From NCBI GenBank assembly GCA_030064845.1, contig JASJEC010000018.1, forward strand, positions 1 to 64,000: a stretch of 64,000 bases of DNA, written 5' to 3'. The position numbers and the translations under genes were made by a program. How positions within the stretch are numbered: position 1 is the stretch's first letter; every line of letters begins with the position of its first letter. This DNA is from Kiloniellales bacterium. Its GTDB lineage: Bacteria > Pseudomonadota > Alphaproteobacteria > Kiloniellales > JAKSDN01. The notes under the pieces are model-generated. The model made no database searches. It was not told the origin of the DNA and saw only the letters and a program-made list of their open reading frames with translations. Positions 53,419 through 64,000 of the stretch are shown here, piece after piece.

Positions 53419-53495
53419 GGGGGTGTAGCTCAGTTGGTTAGAGCGCTGGCCTGTCACGCCAGAGGCCGCGGGTTCAAGTCCCGTCACTCCCGCCA
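53419..53495 (+). tRNA. tRNA-Asp (GTC)
   Basis: A 77-base cloverleaf. Acceptor GGGGGTG pairs with CACTCCC (one G-U), the anticodon stem CTGGC/GCCAG encloses CTGTCAC (anticodon GTC), the discriminator is G, and CCA is encoded. Confidence 0.97.
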
Positions 53496-53522
53496 CAATC
53501 TCCCATCGCTACAGATCGCAAC

Positions 53523-53556
53523 GCAGCCCGAACAGGGCTCTGCGCCTCGTTTGCTT
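53523..53556 (+). terminator. tRNA-Asp terminator-like hairpin
   Basis: GCAGCCC and GGGCTcTGC enclose GAACA, followed by the T-rich GCCTCGTTTGCTTCTTT. It lies 28 bases after the tRNA. Confidence 0.55.
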
Positions 53557-53594
53557 CTTTACCCGGACCGGCAATCCTTTTACTTTCCGAAGGT

Positions 53595-53619
53595 AGGCGG
53601 CGCCGGGCGCCCGCCGCCT
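53595..53619. other. GC-rich hairpin in the nuo leader
   Basis: AGGCGGCG pairs with CGCCGCCT around a nine-base loop, 66 bases before nuoA. It has no T-run on either side, so it is not a classical terminator. It could stabilise or regulate the nuo message, or be a chance GC palindrome. Confidence 0.3.
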
Positions 53620-53684
53620 GATCCACGGTCGTTGTGGGGCCCGTAGAAAGTGCAATTCAGACGGCAAGCGAAGCGGAGACCGAG

Positions 53685-54050
53685 ATGGACGATCTGCTCA
53701 GAGAATACCTGCCGATCCTGATCTTCCTGGCGATCGCCATCGCCATGGCCGTCCTCATGGTCGCCGCAGCCTTCATCGTTGCGCGCCAGCGGCCGGACTC
53801 GGAAAAGCTCTCGGCCTACGAGTGCGGCTTCGAGGCCTTCGACGACGCGCGCAGCCGCTTCGACGTCCGCTTCTATCTGGTCGCCATCCTCTTCATCATC
53901 TTCGATCTCGAGGTCGCTTTCCTGTTTCCCTGGGCGGTGGCGCTCGGTGACGTCGGGCTTTTCGGTTTCTGGTCAATGGTCGTCTTCCTCGGCATCCTGA
54001 CCGTGGGCTTCATCTACGAGTGGCGCAAGGGAGCGTTGGAATGGGAGTAA
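53685..54050 (+). CDS. nuoA: NADH-quinone oxidoreductase subunit A
   Basis: A 121-residue membrane subunit with three helices (near 9-32, 61-83 and 90-112). The conserved loop [32 protein letters not shown] contains the Cys of the quinone-site loop and the membrane-embedded acidic residues. The ATG at 53685 gives the usual length and follows CGGAGA. It is the first gene of the complex I operon, overlapping nuoB by 10 bases. Confidence 0.96.
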   Translation: MDDLLREYLPILIFLAIAIAMAVLMVAAAFIVARQRPDSEKLSAYECGFEAFDDARSRFDVRFYLVAILFIIFDLEVAFLFPWAVALGDVGLFGFWSMVVFLGILTVGFIYEWRKGALEWE

Positions 54051-54592
54051 AGGCTACAGCGTTCGACGCGGATACGCCGCTGCCGCCGGGTCCTGCGCAG
54101 GACGCCGTTCTGCGGCGGGTCGCCGTCGAGCTCGAGGACAAGGGCTTCGTCGTTGCGCAGCTCGACAAGCTCGCCGCCTGGGCGCAGACCGGCTCGATGT
54201 GGCCGATGTCTTTCGGCCTGGCCTGCTGCGCCGTCGAGATGATGCACACGGCCTGCAGCCGCTACGATCTGGACCGCTTCGGCATGGTCTTCCGGCCCTC
54301 GCCCCGGCAGTCCGACGTCATGATCGTCGCCGGTACCCTGACCAACAAGATGGCGCCCGCATTGCGCAAGGTCTACGACCAGATGCCCGAGCCGCGCTGG
54401 GTGATCTCCATGGGCTCCTGCGCCAACGGCGGCGGCTACTATCACTATTCCTACTCGGTCGTGCGCGGCTGCGACCGGATCGTTCCGGTAGACATCTACG
54501 TGCCAGGCTGCCCGCCGACCGCCGAGGCCCTGCTCTACGGCGTGCTGCAGCTGCACAGGAAGATTCGCCGTCAGGCCGGTATCGCGCGATAA
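54041..54592 (+). CDS. nuoB: NADH-quinone oxidoreductase subunit B
   Basis: A 183-residue subunit carrying the N2 4Fe-4S cluster that reduces quinone. The ligands are the tandem cysteines in [11 protein letters not shown], then GSCANGGG and [13 protein letters not shown]. The ATG at 54041 lies within the end of nuoA; a start 21 bases earlier is possible but less family-like. Confidence 0.97.
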   Translation: MGVKATAFDADTPLPPGPAQDAVLRRVAVELEDKGFVVAQLDKLAAWAQTGSMWPMSFGLACCAVEMMHTACSRYDLDRFGMVFRPSPRQSDVMIVAGTLTNKMAPALRKVYDQMPEPRWVISMGSCANGGGYYHYSYSVVRGCDRIVPVDIYVPGCPPTAEALLYGVLQLHRKIRRQAGIAR

Positions 54593-54631
54593 CCGGAGTC
54601 GTTCGACGGTAGAGCGAGTGAGGCGACGGCG

Positions 54632-55249
54632 ATGAATCAAGCCCTGATCGACCTGGGCGAGTACGTAACGGCGGCCCTGCCCGAAGATGCGGCCCGAAGC
54701 GAAGTCGCCTACGACGAGCTCATGGTCTGGACCGAGGCCGACGCGCTGATCAAGGTGCTGCGGTTCCTGCGAGACGACCAGAACTGCCAGTTCAAGCAGC
54801 TGACCGACATAACGGCGGTCGATTTTCCCGACCGGGAACAGCGCTTCGAGATCGTCTACAATCTCCTGTCGCTGACCCACAATCTGCGCATTCGGATCAA
54901 GGTGCCGGCGGACGAGGACAGCCAGGTTCCCTCGGCGACCGCGGTGTACAGCAGCGCGCTCTGGTTCGAGCGCGAGGTCTGGGACATGTACGGCGTGTTC
55001 TTCTCGGACCATCCGGACTTGCGGCGGCTCCTGACCGACTACGGTTTCGAGGGCCATCCCCTTCGCAAGGACTTCCCGCTCACCGGCTACGTCGAGGTCC
55101 GCTACGACGAGGAGAGCAAGCGAGTGGTCTACGAGCCGGTCAAGCTGGTACAGGAGTACCGCAGCTTCGACTTCATGAGTCCTTGGGAAGGCATGCTCAA
55201 GCTGCCGGGCGACGAGAAGGCGAAGTCCGCAGGAGAGGAGGGCGCCTAA
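54632..55249 (+). CDS. nuoC: NADH-quinone oxidoreductase subunit C
   Basis: A 205-residue peripheral-arm subunit. It contains [24 protein letters not shown] and the signature [43 protein letters not shown]. It is separate from nuoD, unlike the enterobacterial NuoCD fusion. Its stop shares an A with the nuoD start (TAATG). Confidence 0.96.
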   Translation: MNQALIDLGEYVTAALPEDAARSEVAYDELMVWTEADALIKVLRFLRDDQNCQFKQLTDITAVDFPDREQRFEIVYNLLSLTHNLRIRIKVPADEDSQVPSATAVYSSALWFEREVWDMYGVFFSDHPDLRRLLTDYGFEGHPLRKDFPLTGYVEVRYDEESKRVVYEPVKLVQEYRSFDFMSPWEGMLKLPGDEKAKSAGEEGA

Positions 55250-56430
55250 TGGCAGAGGCCCAACAGATCAAGCCGCTGACGCTCAACTTCGGACCGCAGC
55301 ATCCCGCGGCGCACGGCGTGCTCCGTCTCGTGCTGGAGATGGACGGCGAGGTGATCGACCGTGCCGATCCCCATGTCGGCCTGCTGCACCGCGGCACCGA
55401 GAAACTGATCGAGCACAAGACCTATCTCCAGGCCGTACCCTACTTCGACCGGCTCGACTACGTTGCGCCGATGAACCAGGAGCACGCCTTCGCGCTCGCG
55501 GTCGAGAAGCTGCTCGACATCCGCCCGCCCAAGCGTGCCCAGTACATCCGCATGCTCTACTGCGAGATCGGGCGGATCGCCAACCATATTCTCAATATCA
55601 CCACCTTCGCCATCGACGTCGGGGCGATGACACCGATCCTCTGGGGCTTCGAGGAGCGGGAAAAGCTGATGGAGTTCTACGAGCGGGCGTCGGGGGCGCG
55701 GCTGCACGCCGCGTACTTCCGCCCGGGCGGCGTGCACCAGGACCTTCCCGCCGGCCTGCTCGAAGACATCCTGAAGTTCTGCGAAACCTTTCCCAAGATC
55801 ATCGACGATTTCGAGAACCTGTTGAGCGACAACCGCATCTTTCGCCAACGGACCGTCGATATCGGGGTGATGTCGGCCGAGGAAGCCTACGATTGGGGGC
55901 TTAGCGGGCCTATGCTGCGCGGCTCGGGCGTGCCCTGGGACCTGCGCCGGTCGCAGCCCTACGAGAGCTACGACGAGCTGGACTTTCAGATCCCCGTCGG
56001 CAAGAACGGCGACTGCTTCGATCGCTACCTGGTGCGCATGGAAGAGATGCGACAGAGCGTGGAGATCATGAAGCAGTGCGCCGAGAAGATGCCCGAGGGG
56101 CCGGTCCAGGTGGTCAACAGCAAGATCACGCCGCCGCACCGCGGCGAGATGAAGCGCTCGATGGAGGCCCTGATCCATCACTTCAAGCTCTATACCGAGG
56201 GCTATCACGTGCCGCCCGGCGAGACCTATAGCGCGGTCGAGGCGCCGAAAGGCGAGTTCGGCGTCTATCTCGTCGCCGACGGGACCAACCGGCCCTACAA
56301 GTGCAAGATCCGGGCGCCGGGCTTCGCCCACCTCTCCGCCATGGATTACATGTGCAAGGGCCACATGCTCGCGGACAGCGTCGCGATCCTGGGCTCCATG
56401 GACATCGTTTTCGGCGAGATCGACCGATGA
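55249..56430 (+). CDS. nuoD: NADH-quinone oxidoreductase subunit D
   Basis: A 393-residue 49-kDa-type subunit lining the quinone site. It has [58 protein letters not shown], the YYRPGG-like [12 protein letters not shown], and a C-terminal DIVFGEIDR. It overlaps nuoE by four bases (ATGA). Confidence 0.97.
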   Translation: MAEAQQIKPLTLNFGPQHPAAHGVLRLVLEMDGEVIDRADPHVGLLHRGTEKLIEHKTYLQAVPYFDRLDYVAPMNQEHAFALAVEKLLDIRPPKRAQYIRMLYCEIGRIANHILNITTFAIDVGAMTPILWGFEEREKLMEFYERASGARLHAAYFRPGGVHQDLPAGLLEDILKFCETFPKIIDDFENLLSDNRIFRQRTVDIGVMSAEEAYDWGLSGPMLRGSGVPWDLRRSQPYESYDELDFQIPVGKNGDCFDRYLVRMEEMRQSVEIMKQCAEKMPEGPVQVVNSKITPPHRGEMKRSMEALIHHFKLYTEGYHVPPGETYSAVEAPKGEFGVYLVADGTNRPYKCKIRAPGFAHLSAMDYMCKGHMLADSVAILGSMDIVFGEIDR

Positions 56431-57011
56431 GGGTGACCAGCTATCCCGAGAGCGAGGCGGCCGGCTTCGCCTACACCGAAGAGACCATGGCCGAGGCGAA
56501 GAAGGTCATCGCCCGCTATCCCGAGGGCCGCCAGGCCAGCGCGGTGATACCGCTGCTCGATCTGGCACAGCGCCAGAACGGCAACCTTCTGACCCCGGAG
56601 GCCATCGAGTACGTCGCCCAGATGCTAGAGATGGCGCCGATCCGCGTCCACGAGGTCGCGACGTTCTACACCATGTTCAATCTCAAGCCGGTCGGAAAGC
56701 ACTTCATCCAGGTCTGCCGGACCACGCCGTGCTGGCTGCGCGGCTCGGACGGCATCACGCAGGCCTGCCTGAAGAAGCTGGTGACCAAGCTGGGCGAGGT
56801 CAGCGACGACGGCCTGTTCTCGGTCATCGAGGTGGAATGCCTCGGCGCCTGCGCTAACGCCCCGATGGTCCAGATCAACGACCTCTACTACGAAGACCTG
56901 ACCCCGGAGCGGATCGTCGAGATCATCGACGATCTCAGGGCCGGCAAGGAAGTGCCGAGCGGTTCCCAGGTCGGCCGCAAGGGCTCGGAGCCCGTCGGAG
57001 GAGAAGCCTGA
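56427..57011 (+). CDS. nuoE: NADH-quinone oxidoreductase subunit E
   Basis: A 194-residue 24-kDa-type subunit with the N1a 2Fe-2S cluster. The four cysteines lie in [10 protein letters not shown] and [24 protein letters not shown] is conserved. The start overlaps nuoD by ATGA, and its stop shares an A with nuoF. The C-terminal 15 residues are a polar extension ([15 protein letters not shown]). Confidence 0.96.
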   Translation: MRVTSYPESEAAGFAYTEETMAEAKKVIARYPEGRQASAVIPLLDLAQRQNGNLLTPEAIEYVAQMLEMAPIRVHEVATFYTMFNLKPVGKHFIQVCRTTPCWLRGSDGITQACLKKLVTKLGEVSDDGLFSVIEVECLGACANAPMVQINDLYYEDLTPERIVEIIDDLRAGKEVPSGSQVGRKGSEPVGGEA

Positions 57012-58300
57012 TGCTCGATCCCAAGGATCGGATCTTCACCAATCTCTACGCCCAGGACGACTGGCGTCTCGCGGGCGCGCGGCGGCGCGGCGTTTGGGAC
57101 GGCACCAAGAAGCTGCTCGAGCTGGGCCGCGACGAGCTCATCGAGCGGGTCAAGGCCTCGGACCTGCGCGGCCGCGGCGGCGCCGGCTTCCCGACCGGGC
57201 TCAAATGGTCCTTCATGCCGAAAGAGAGCGACGGTCGCCCCGCCTACCTCGTGGTCAATGCCGACGAATCGGAGCCCGGGACCTGCAAGGACCGGGAAAT
57301 GATTCGCTACGACCCGCACCGGTTGCTCGAGGGCTGCCTTGTGTCGGGTTTCGCCATGGGCGCGAGCGCCTGCTACATCTACATCCGTGGGGAATTCTAC
57401 AGCGAGGCCCAGCACCTCCAGGCGGCGATCGACGAGGCCTACGAGGCCAAGCTGATCGGCAAGAACGCCTGCGACTCGGGCTACGACTACGACGTCTATC
57501 TGCACCGCGGCGCCGGCGCCTACATCTGCGGCGAGGAGACCGCGCTCTTGGAGAGCCTCGAGGGCAAGAAGGGCCAGCCGCGGCTGAAGCCGCCGTTTCC
57601 CGCGGCCTGCGGCCTCTACGGCTGCCCCACGACAGTCAACAACGTGGAGACCATCGCCGTCGTGCCGGAGATCCTGAGGCGCGGCGTGGACTGGTGGACC
57701 GGGCTCGGCCGGCCGAAGAACACCGGCACCAAGGTCTTCAGCATTTCGGGGCACGTCGAGAAGCCCTGCAATGTCGAAGAGGAGATGGGCATCCCGCTTA
57801 GGGAGCTGATCGAGAAGCACGCCGGCGGCGTGCGCGGCGGCTGGGACAACCTGCTGGCGGTGATCCCGGGCGGCTCCTCCGTGCCCTGCATCCCCAAGCC
57901 GACCTGCGACAGCATTCTAATGGACTTCGATTCCCTGCGCGAGGCCAAGACCGGCCTGGGCACGGCGGCGGTCATCGTCATGGACAAGTCGACCGACATC
58001 GTCGCGGCGATCGCCCGGCTCTCGCATTTCTACATGCACGAGAGCTGCGGCCAGTGCACGCCTTGCCGCGAAGGAACCGGCTGGATGTGGCGGGTCCTCA
58101 CGCGCATGATCGAAGGCAAGGCGGATCTCGACGAGATCGACACGCTGCTCGAGGTGAGCTACCAAGTCGAGGGGCACACCATCTGCGCCCTGGGGGACGC
58201 GGCGGCCTGGCCGGTCCAGGGTCTGATCCGGAACTTCCGGCCCGAGCTGGAGCGGCGGATCAAGACCTACCGGGAGGCGGGCCGGGCGGCCGCGGAGTAG
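57011..58300 (+). CDS. nuoF: NADH-quinone oxidoreductase subunit F
   Basis: A 429-residue NADH-binding 51-kDa-type subunit. The FMN/NADH sites are [13 protein letters not shown] and [21 protein letters not shown]. The N3 4Fe-4S ligands are in [14 protein letters not shown] plus the later Cys in GHTICALGD. It is co-translated with nuoE (TGATG). Confidence 0.97.
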   Translation: MLDPKDRIFTNLYAQDDWRLAGARRRGVWDGTKKLLELGRDELIERVKASDLRGRGGAGFPTGLKWSFMPKESDGRPAYLVVNADESEPGTCKDREMIRYDPHRLLEGCLVSGFAMGASACYIYIRGEFYSEAQHLQAAIDEAYEAKLIGKNACDSGYDYDVYLHRGAGAYICGEETALLESLEGKKGQPRLKPPFPAACGLYGCPTTVNNVETIAVVPEILRRGVDWWTGLGRPKNTGTKVFSISGHVEKPCNVEEEMGIPLRELIEKHAGGVRGGWDNLLAVIPGGSSVPCIPKPTCDSILMDFDSLREAKTGLGTAAVIVMDKSTDIVAAIARLSHFYMHESCGQCTPCREGTGWMWRVLTRMIEGKADLDEIDTLLEVSYQVEGHTICALGDAAAWPVQGLIRNFRPELERRIKTYREAGRAAAE

Positions 58301-58309
58301 GAGAGGGGC

Positions 58310-60376
58310 ATGCCCAAGCTGACCATCGACGGCCGCGAAATCGAGGTGCCCAACGGCCTAACCGTGCTCCAGGCCTGCGAGCTGGCCGGCGTCGAGATCC
58401 CGCGGTTCTGCTACCACGAACGCCTCTCCGTGGCCGGCAACTGCCGCATGTGCCTGGTCGAGATGGAGCGCTCGCCCAAGCCGATCGCCTCCTGCGCCAT
58501 GCCGGCCGGCGAGGGCATGGTGATCCACACCGATACGGATACGGTGAAGAAGGCGCGGCGCGGCGTCATGGAGTTCCTGTTGATCAACCACCCGCTCGAC
58601 TGCCCGATCTGCGACCAGGGTGGCGAGTGCGACCTTCAGGACCAGGCTATGGCCTACGGCTTCGACCGGAGCCGCTACGAGGAGAACAAGCGCGCGGTGC
58701 CCGACAAGCACATGGGGCCGCTGATCAAGACGATCATGACGCGCTGCATCCACTGCACGCGCTGTGTCCGCTTCAGCACCGAGGTCGCCGGCATCGAGGA
58801 GATGGGTGCGCTGGGCCGCGGCGAGCACCTGGAGATCACCACCCTGGAGAAGGCGATCCACTCGGAGCTTTCCGGCAACCTGGTGGACGTCTGTCCGGTC
58901 GGCGCGCTGACCTCGAAACCCTACGCCTTCTCGGCACGTTCCTGGGAGCTGCGCAAGACCGATTCGATCGACGTGTTCGACGCCGTGGGCTCGAACATCC
59001 GCGTCGACTGCCGCGGCCGCGAAGTCATGCGGGTTCTGCCCCGGCTCCACGAGGCGGTGAACGAGGAGTGGATCGCCGACAAGACGCGCTACGCCTGCGA
59101 CGGCCTGGCGCGCCAGCGGCTCGACCGGCCCTACGTACGCAACGCCGAGGGGCGGCTCGAGGCGGCCTCCTGGGACCAGGCCTTCCAGGCCATCGCCGGC
59201 AAGCTCGCGGGGCTGCCCGGCGAGCGCGTCGCCGCGGTCGCCGGCGACCTTTGCGACGCCGAATCCATGCTGGCGCTGAAGGATCTCATGACGGGCCTGG
59301 GCTCGCCGCATTTGGACTGCCGCCAGGACGGCGCCAAGCTCGATCCCGGCTGCCGCGCCGGATACCGCTTCAACACCACGATCGCCGGCATCGACGAGGC
59401 CGACGCGGTGCTTCTGGTCGGCACCAACCCACGCTGGGAAGCGCCGATCATCAACGCCCGCCTGCGCGGCCGGTTCCTCCAAGGCGGCCTGGCGGTCGGC
59501 CTGATCGGGCCGCAGCAGGTCGACCTGACCTATGCGTTCGACTACCTGGGCGCCGGGCCGGAGACCCTGAAAGAGCTGGCCGAGGGCGCGGGGAGCTTCG
59601 CCCAGACCCTGAAGAATGCCGAGCGCCCCATGATGATCCTCGGCGCCGGCGCCCTGGCCCGGCACGACGGAGCCGCCGTTCTCGCGCTCGCCCGCAAGCT
59701 CGCGGAGGCCTGCGGCCTAGTGCGCGAGAACTGGAACGGCTTCAACGTGCTGCACCGCGCGGCGGCGCGCGTGGGCGGCCTCGAGCTGGGTTTCGTGCCG
59801 GGCGAGAACGGCCGGGACATCGAGGGGATCAAGGCGGGCGCGCGCGCCGGCGAGATCTCGGCCGTCTATCTGCTCGGCGCCGACGAGTTCGAGACCGGCG
59901 ATTTCGGCGAGGCCTTCGTGATCTACCAGGGCCATCACGGCGACGCCGGGGCGCACCGTGCCGACGTGATCCTGCCGGGCGCCGCCTACACGGAAAAGAA
60001 CGGCACCTACGTCAACACCGAGGGACGGGTGCAGCTCGGCCGTCTCGCGGCCTTTCCGCCGGGCGACGCCCGCGAGGACTGGACCATTCTCCGGGCCCTG
60101 TCTGAAACGCTCGGCAAGACTCTGCCGTACGACAACCTTGGTCAGCTGCGCCAGCGGCTGATCGCGGTCAATCCCGCCTTTGCGGCGATCGACCAGATCG
60201 AGCCGGCAGCGTGGGGCGCCTTCGGGCACGAAGGGCCGATCGATCCGGCGCCCTTCGTTCTTCCGATCACGAACTACTACATGACCGATCCGATCAGCCG
60301 CGCCTCCGAGACCATGGCGCGGTGCAGCGCCGAGCTGCTCGACCGCCCGGAGAAAGCGACCGGCACTCATGGCTGA
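58310..60376 (+). CDS. nuoG: NADH-quinone oxidoreductase subunit G
   Basis: A 688-residue 75-kDa-type subunit. The N-terminal 2Fe-2S ferredoxin part contains [18 protein letters not shown], the His-Cys3 cluster [18 protein letters not shown], and the 4Fe-4[11 protein letters not shown] with its partner Cys in DVCPVGAL. The rest is a molybdopterin-oxidoreductase-like domain without cofactor. The start is ATG at 58310, behind AGGAGAGG. It overlaps nuoH by eight bases. Confidence 0.97.
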   Translation: MPKLTIDGREIEVPNGLTVLQACELAGVEIPRFCYHERLSVAGNCRMCLVEMERSPKPIASCAMPAGEGMVIHTDTDTVKKARRGVMEFLLINHPLDCPICDQGGECDLQDQAMAYGFDRSRYEENKRAVPDKHMGPLIKTIMTRCIHCTRCVRFSTEVAGIEEMGALGRGEHLEITTLEKAIHSELSGNLVDVCPVGALTSKPYAFSARSWELRKTDSIDVFDAVGSNIRVDCRGREVMRVLPRLHEAVNEEWIADKTRYACDGLARQRLDRPYVRNAEGRLEAASWDQAFQAIAGKLAGLPGERVAAVAGDLCDAESMLALKDLMTGLGSPHLDCRQDGAKLDPGCRAGYRFNTTIAGIDEADAVLLVGTNPRWEAPIINARLRGRFLQGGLAVGLIGPQQVDLTYAFDYLGAGPETLKELAEGAGSFAQTLKNAERPMMILGAGALARHDGAAVLALARKLAEACGLVRENWNGFNVLHRAAARVGGLELGFVPGENGRDIEGIKAGARAGEISAVYLLGADEFETGDFGEAFVIYQGHHGDAGAHRADVILPGAAYTEKNGTYVNTEGRVQLGRLAAFPPGDAREDWTILRALSETLGKTLPYDNLGQLRQRLIAVNPAFAAIDQIEPAAWGAFGHEGPIDPAPFVLPITNYYMTDPISRASETMARCSAELLDRPEKATGTHG

Positions 60377-61397
60377 GTGGCTCGACAATCCCTTCGTCGC
60401 CGACTATGCGCTGCCCGGCGGGATTATCGTCCTGCAGATTGTCGCGATCCTGGTTCCGCTGCTGCTGGCGGTCGCCTATCTGACCTACGCGGAGCGCAAG
60501 ATCATCGGCGCCATGCAATTGCGCAAGGGGCCCAACGTGGTCGGCCCCTTCGGCCTGCTGCAGCCGATCGCCGACGCGGTCAAGCTGCTGTTCAAGGAAA
60601 CCATTCTGCCGGCCGGCTCCAACGTCGTGGTGTTCCTGATCGCGCCCATGCTGATCTTCATCCTGGCGATGATCGGCTGGGCCGTGATTCCCTTTGACGA
60701 AGGCCTCGTGCTGGCCGACATCAACGTCGGCATTCTCTACCTCTTCGCGATCTCGTCCCTGGCTGTCTATGGTGTGATCATGGCCGGCTGGGCCTCGAAC
60801 TCGAAGTACCCCTTCCTGGGTGCCCTGCGGTCCGCGGCGCAGATGGTCTCCTACGAAGTCTCCATGGGCTTCGTCATCATCACCGTGGTGCTCTGCGTCG
60901 GGTCCTTGAACCTGACCGACATCGTAATGGCGCAGCAGACCGTCTGGTTCTGCGTGCCGCTGCTGCCGATGTTCGTGATCTTTTTCATATCGGTCCTGGC
61001 CGAGACCAACCGCTCGCCCTTCGACCTGCCGGAGGGCGAATCCGAACTGGTCGCCGGATTTTTCGTCGAATACTCGTCCATGTCCTTCGCGCTCTTCTTC
61101 ATGGGCGAGTACGCCAACATGATCCTGATGAGCGCGATGACCACGATCCTGTTCCTCGGTGGCTGGCTGCCGATCGTGGACATCGCGCCGTTCAATTGGA
61201 TACCGGGGCCGGTCTGGTTCGCCGCGAAGATCGCGCTCTGCCTGTTCGTCTTTCTGTGGGTCAGGGCGACCTTCCCCCGCTACCGCTACGACCAGCTGAT
61301 GCGGCTCGGATGGAAGGTGTTCCTGCCGTTCTCTCTGCTCTGGGTGGTGGTGACCGCCGGGGCACTGATTGCGTTCGACTGGCTGCCGCAGGGGTAA
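60369..61397 (+). CDS. nuoH: NADH-quinone oxidoreductase subunit H
   Basis: A 342-residue, eight-helix membrane subunit that closes the quinone chamber. Conserved [38 protein letters not shown] and [26 protein letters not shown] are intact. A 104-base spacer follows before nuoI, the only sizable gap in the operon; it holds a GGCGGC/GCCGCC pair but no gene. Confidence 0.97.
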   Translation: MAEWLDNPFVADYALPGGIIVLQIVAILVPLLLAVAYLTYAERKIIGAMQLRKGPNVVGPFGLLQPIADAVKLLFKETILPAGSNVVVFLIAPMLIFILAMIGWAVIPFDEGLVLADINVGILYLFAISSLAVYGVIMAGWASNSKYPFLGALRSAAQMVSYEVSMGFVIITVVLCVGSLNLTDIVMAQQTVWFCVPLLPMFVIFFISVLAETNRSPFDLPEGESELVAGFFVEYSSMSFALFFMGEYANMILMSAMTTILFLGGWLPIVDIAPFNWIPGPVWFAAKIALCLFVFLWVRATFPRYRYDQLMRLGWKVFLPFSLLWVVVTAGALIAFDWLPQG

Positions 61398-61501
61398 GGG
61401 CGGCCAAGTCTTGTCATGCCCCTGGCGTGGGTTATGGTAGCCGCCGGGGGCCGAAGGGGGTCGGAAGCCCGCTGGGGCGCGAGTGATAGGGGATTCTAGA
61501 C

Positions 61502-61990
61502 ATGGGCATGATCGACCGCGGCCTGCGTTCCCTGCTCCTGAGCGAGCTCTTGGGCGGCCTCTCGCTGACCTTGCGCTACCTGTTCCGGCCCAAGGTGACG
61601 CTGAATTATCCCTACGAGAAGGGTCCCTTGAGCCCGCGTTTTCGCGGCGAGCATGCGCTCCGCCGCTACCCCAACGGCGAAGAGCGCTGCATCGCCTGCA
61701 AGCTGTGCGAGGCGATCTGTCCGGCCCAGGCGATCACCATCGAGGCCGAGCCGCGCGAAGACGGCAGCCGCCGCACGACGCGCTACGACATCGATATGAC
61801 AAAGTGCATCTACTGCGGCTTCTGCCAAGAAGCCTGTCCCGTCGATGCGATCGTCGAGGGGCCGAACTTCGAGTTCGCCACCGAGACCCGCGAGGAGCTC
61901 TACTACAACAAGGAGAAGCTGCTCGCGAACGGCGACCGCTGGGAACACGAGATCGCGCAGAACATTGCGCAGGACGCCCCCTACCGGTGA
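61502..61990 (+). CDS. nuoI: NADH-quinone oxidoreductase subunit I
   Basis: A 162-residue ferredoxin-type subunit with two 4Fe-4S motifs, [16 protein letters not shown] and [16 protein letters not shown] (clusters N6a and N6b). The N-terminal amphipathic helix docks it to the membrane arm. Alphaproteobacterial and mitochondrial versions share this length. Confidence 0.97.
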   Translation: MGMIDRGLRSLLLSELLGGLSLTLRYLFRPKVTLNYPYEKGPLSPRFRGEHALRRYPNGEERCIACKLCEAICPAQAITIEAEPREDGSRRTTRYDIDMTKCIYCGFCQEACPVDAIVEGPNFEFATETREELYYNKEKLLANGDRWEHEIAQNIAQDAPYR

Positions 61991-61997
61991 GTTCGAC

Positions 61998-62612
61998 ATG
62001 ATCGTCCAAGGGCTGGCCTTCTATCTCTTCTCCTTCGTCGCCGTGGCCGCGGCGGTGATGGTGATCTCGGCGCGCAACCCGGTCCATTCGGTGCTGTTCC
62101 TGATCCTCGCCTTCTTCAACTCGGCCGGGCTTTTCGTGCTCATGGGCGCCGAGTTCCTGGCGATGATCCTGGTCCTGGTCTACGTCGGCGCGATCGCCGT
62201 CCTTTTCCTCTTCGTCGTCATGATGCTCGACATCAACTTCGTCGAGCTGCGCCAGGGCTTCCTGCAGTACCTGCCGGTCGGCGGCTTGATCGGTTTGATC
62301 CTGCTGGTCGAGCTCGCCATGGTGGTGGGCACCTGGGCCGTGGCGCCCGAGGTCGGCAGCGCGGCGCAGGTCGCCATCCCGCCAATCGATCAGGTCCACA
62401 ACACGCGGGCCCTGGGTCAGGTGCTCTACACCAAGTACGTCTATCTCTTTCAGGCCGCCGGTCTGGTACTTCTGGTCGCCATGATCGGCGCCATCGTGCT
62501 GACCCTGCGCCAGCGCGAGGGCGTGCGCCGCCAGTCGATCGCCGAACAGGTGAACCGCGACCGCAGCAAGTCCATCGAGCTGAAGGACGTGCCGTCGGGA
62601 AGCGGGGTCTAG
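61998..62612 (+). CDS. nuoJ: NADH-quinone oxidoreductase subunit J
   Basis: A 204-residue membrane subunit with five helices. [25 protein letters not shown] and the pi-bulge helix [23 protein letters not shown] are conserved. The ATG at 61998 lies seven bases after nuoI. The polar C-terminal tail of about 30 residues is variable in this family. Confidence 0.95.
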   Translation: MIVQGLAFYLFSFVAVAAAVMVISARNPVHSVLFLILAFFNSAGLFVLMGAEFLAMILVLVYVGAIAVLFLFVVMMLDINFVELRQGFLQYLPVGGLIGLILLVELAMVVGTWAVAPEVGSAAQVAIPPIDQVHNTRALGQVLYTKYVYLFQAAGLVLLVAMIGAIVLTLRQREGVRRQSIAEQVNRDRSKSIELKDVPSGSGV

Positions 62613-62617
62613 ACGCG

Positions 62618-62929
62618 ATGCTGGAAATCGGACTGGCCCACTACCTCTCGATCGCCGCGATCCTCTTCACCCTGGGGATCTTCGGCATCTTTCTGAACCG
62701 CAAGAACGTGATCATCATCCTGATGTCGATCGAGCTCATCCTGCTCGCGGTCAACATCAACTTCGTCGCCTTCTCGACCCACCTGCAGGACCTGGTGGGC
62801 CAGGTCTTCGCGATGTTCATCCTGACCGTGGCCGCCGCGGAAGCCGCCATCGGGCTTGCGATCCTCGTCGTCTACTTCCGCAACCGCGGCTCCATCGCGG
62901 TCGAGGACATCAACATGATGAAGGGCTGA
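62618..62929 (+). CDS. nuoK: NADH-quinone oxidoreductase subunit K
   Basis: A 103-residue, three-helix membrane subunit. The conserved [18 protein letters not shown] holds the membrane glutamate, and [17 protein letters not shown] the second one; both belong to the proton channel. It lies five bases after nuoJ. Confidence 0.96.
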   Translation: MLEIGLAHYLSIAAILFTLGIFGIFLNRKNVIIILMSIELILLAVNINFVAFSTHLQDLVGQVFAMFILTVAAAEAAIGLAILVVYFRNRGSIAVEDINMMKG

Positions 62930-62931
62930 GC

Positions 62932-64000
62932 GTGGAAGTCGTCGCCGTCTTTCTGCCGCTGGTCGGCGCTTTTGTCGCGGGCTTCTTCGGCCGCGCCATC
63001 GGCGACCGCGGCGCCCAGCTGGTCACCTGCATTGCCATGGGGCTCTCGGCGCTGCTCAGCGTCTATCTGTTCTACGACGTCGCGATCGCCAAGAACGCGC
63101 GGGTCACTGAGCTCTTCACCTGGATCGACTCCGGCACCCTCGAGCTTTCCTGGGCCCTGAAGCTCGACACGTTGACCGTGGTCATGCTCGCCGTGGTCAC
63201 CGTGGTCTCCACCATGATCCACATCTATTCGATCGGCTACATGGCGCATGACAAGTCGATCCCGCGCTTCATGGCCTACCTCAGCCTCTTCACCTTCTTC
63301 ATGCTGATGCTGGTCAGCGCGGACAACTTCCTGCAGATGTTCTTCGGCTGGGAAGGCGTCGGGCTGGTGTCCTACCTGCTGATCGGCTTCTGGTACGATC
63401 GGCCGAGCGCCTGCCGGGCCGCGATCAAGGCCTTCCTGGTCAACCGGGTCGGCGACATGGGCTTCGCGCTGGGCATCATCGGCGCCTTCTTCCTCTTCGG
63501 CTCGGTCAGCTTCGACCAGGTCTTCTCCGCCGTCCCGGACTACCAGGACGCTCAGTTCGTCTTCCTCGGCATCGACGGCCACGCGCTGACCATCGTCTGC
63601 ATCCTGTTGTTCATCGGTGCCATGGGCAAATCGGCTCAGATCGGCCTGCACACCTGGCTGCCGGACGCCATGGAGGGGCCGACGCCGGTCTCGGCGCTGA
63701 TCCATGCCGCGACCATGGTGACGGCGGGCGTCTTCATGGTCTGTCGGCTTTCGCCCATCTTCGAGTACGCGCCGGTCGCCCTCGAACTGGTCACCTACGT
63801 CGGCGCGATCACCTGTTTCTTCGCCGCGACCATCGGCCTCTGCCAGAACGACATCAAGCGGGTCATCGCCTATTCGACCTGCAGCCAGCTCGGCTACATG
63901 TTCCTCGCCGCCGGCGTCTCGGCCTACGGCGCGGCGATCTTCCACCTGGCGACCCACGCCTTCTTCAAGGCGCTCCTCTTCCTCGGCGCCGGCTCGGTGA
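62932..64000 (+). CDS. nuoL: NADH-quinone oxidoreductase subunit L (partial, 5' part)
   Basis: The first 356 residues of an antiporter-like proton-pumping subunit, cut by the window end. [48 protein letters not shown] (key Glu in WEGVGL), [33 protein letters not shown] (key Lys/His region) and [14 protein letters not shown] are intact. The start is GTG at 62932, two bases after the nuoK stop. nuoM and nuoN are expected just beyond the window. Confidence 0.95.
   Translation, partial: MEVVAVFLPLVGAFVAGFFGRAIGDRGAQLVTCIAMGLSALLSVYLFYDVAIAKNARVTELFTWIDSGTLELSWALKLDTLTVVMLAVVTVVSTMIHIYSIGYMAHDKSIPRFMAYLSLFTFFMLMLVSADNFLQMFFGWEGVGLVSYLLIGFWYDRPSACRAAIKAFLVNRVGDMGFALGIIGAFFLFGSVSFDQVFSAVPDYQDAQFVFLGIDGHALTIVCILLFIGAMGKSAQIGLHTWLPDAMEGPTPVSALIHAATMVTAGVFMVCRLSPIFEYAPVALELVTYVGAITCFFAATIGLCQNDIKRVIAYSTCSQLGYMFLAAGVSAYGAAIFHLATHAFFKALLFLGAGSV

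Noticed and set aside
61398-61501. Spacer between nuoH and nuoI as a possible small gene or terminator
   Set aside because: No start with a ribosome site gives a conserved-looking product, and there is no T-run after the GC stems.

Overview
The window is GC-rich chromosomal DNA from an alphaproteobacterium, most like the Rhodospirillales/Kiloniellales group. The evidence is a glnB-glnA pair, a nuoA-K series, the tig-clpP-clpX-lon-hup block, many GTG starts, CtrA-type TTAA-N7-TTAA motifs and a near-consensus parS site. It looks like core chromosome with accessory patches. I saw no rRNA, CRISPR array, prophage or intact insertion sequence.

Layout. 225-5809 is a co-directional accessory block of catabolic type: two paralogous SRPBCC proteins (the second fused to a quinone-oxidoreductase-like domain), a FAH-family hydrolase, an alpha/beta hydrolase, a metal-dependent amidohydrolase and a methyltransferase. 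5820-10338 has a beta-carbonic anhydrase, a phosphoglycolate phosphatase, a DUF3833 protein behind a Fur-like box, a TSUP transporter and a cytosolic PAS histidine kinase. 10361-14744 has a palindromic repeat, a membrane SPOR protein, an orphan ParA ATPase and AMP nucleosidase. 14968-27869 is one long series starting with hppD and running directly into type II secretion genes gspE-F-G-I-J-L-(C/N-like)-D and then gspA-gspB.

27886-41007 is mixed housekeeping: an MFS transporter, an orphan branched-chain amino-acid-type binding protein, a stand-alone Lrp ligand-binding domain, a DEAD-box helicase, parE, a thioesterase, glnB-glnA with a sigma-54-type promoter, and an aminotransferase. 41100-45900 holds tRNA-His, an AT-rich intergenic region with parS, a Sel1/SPOR protein, an HpcH/HpaI aldolase, bifunctional NAD(P)HX repair enzyme, a small conserved protein and tRNA-Leu. 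45949-52378 is the protein quality-control block (trigger factor, ClpP, ClpX, Lon) plus HU. After tRNA-Val comes a compact candidate small RNA behind a CtrA-type box. 53685 to the end is the respiratory complex I operon, truncated inside nuoL.

The observations I would follow up first are the parS site (41389-41404), the structured candidate small RNA with two identical C-rich loop motifs (about 52600-52716), the coupling of hppD to gspE, the apparently incomplete type II secretion gene set, and the SRPBCC-oxidoreductase fusion in an unassigned catabolic cluster. All functional calls are by motif recognition; no database search was run.
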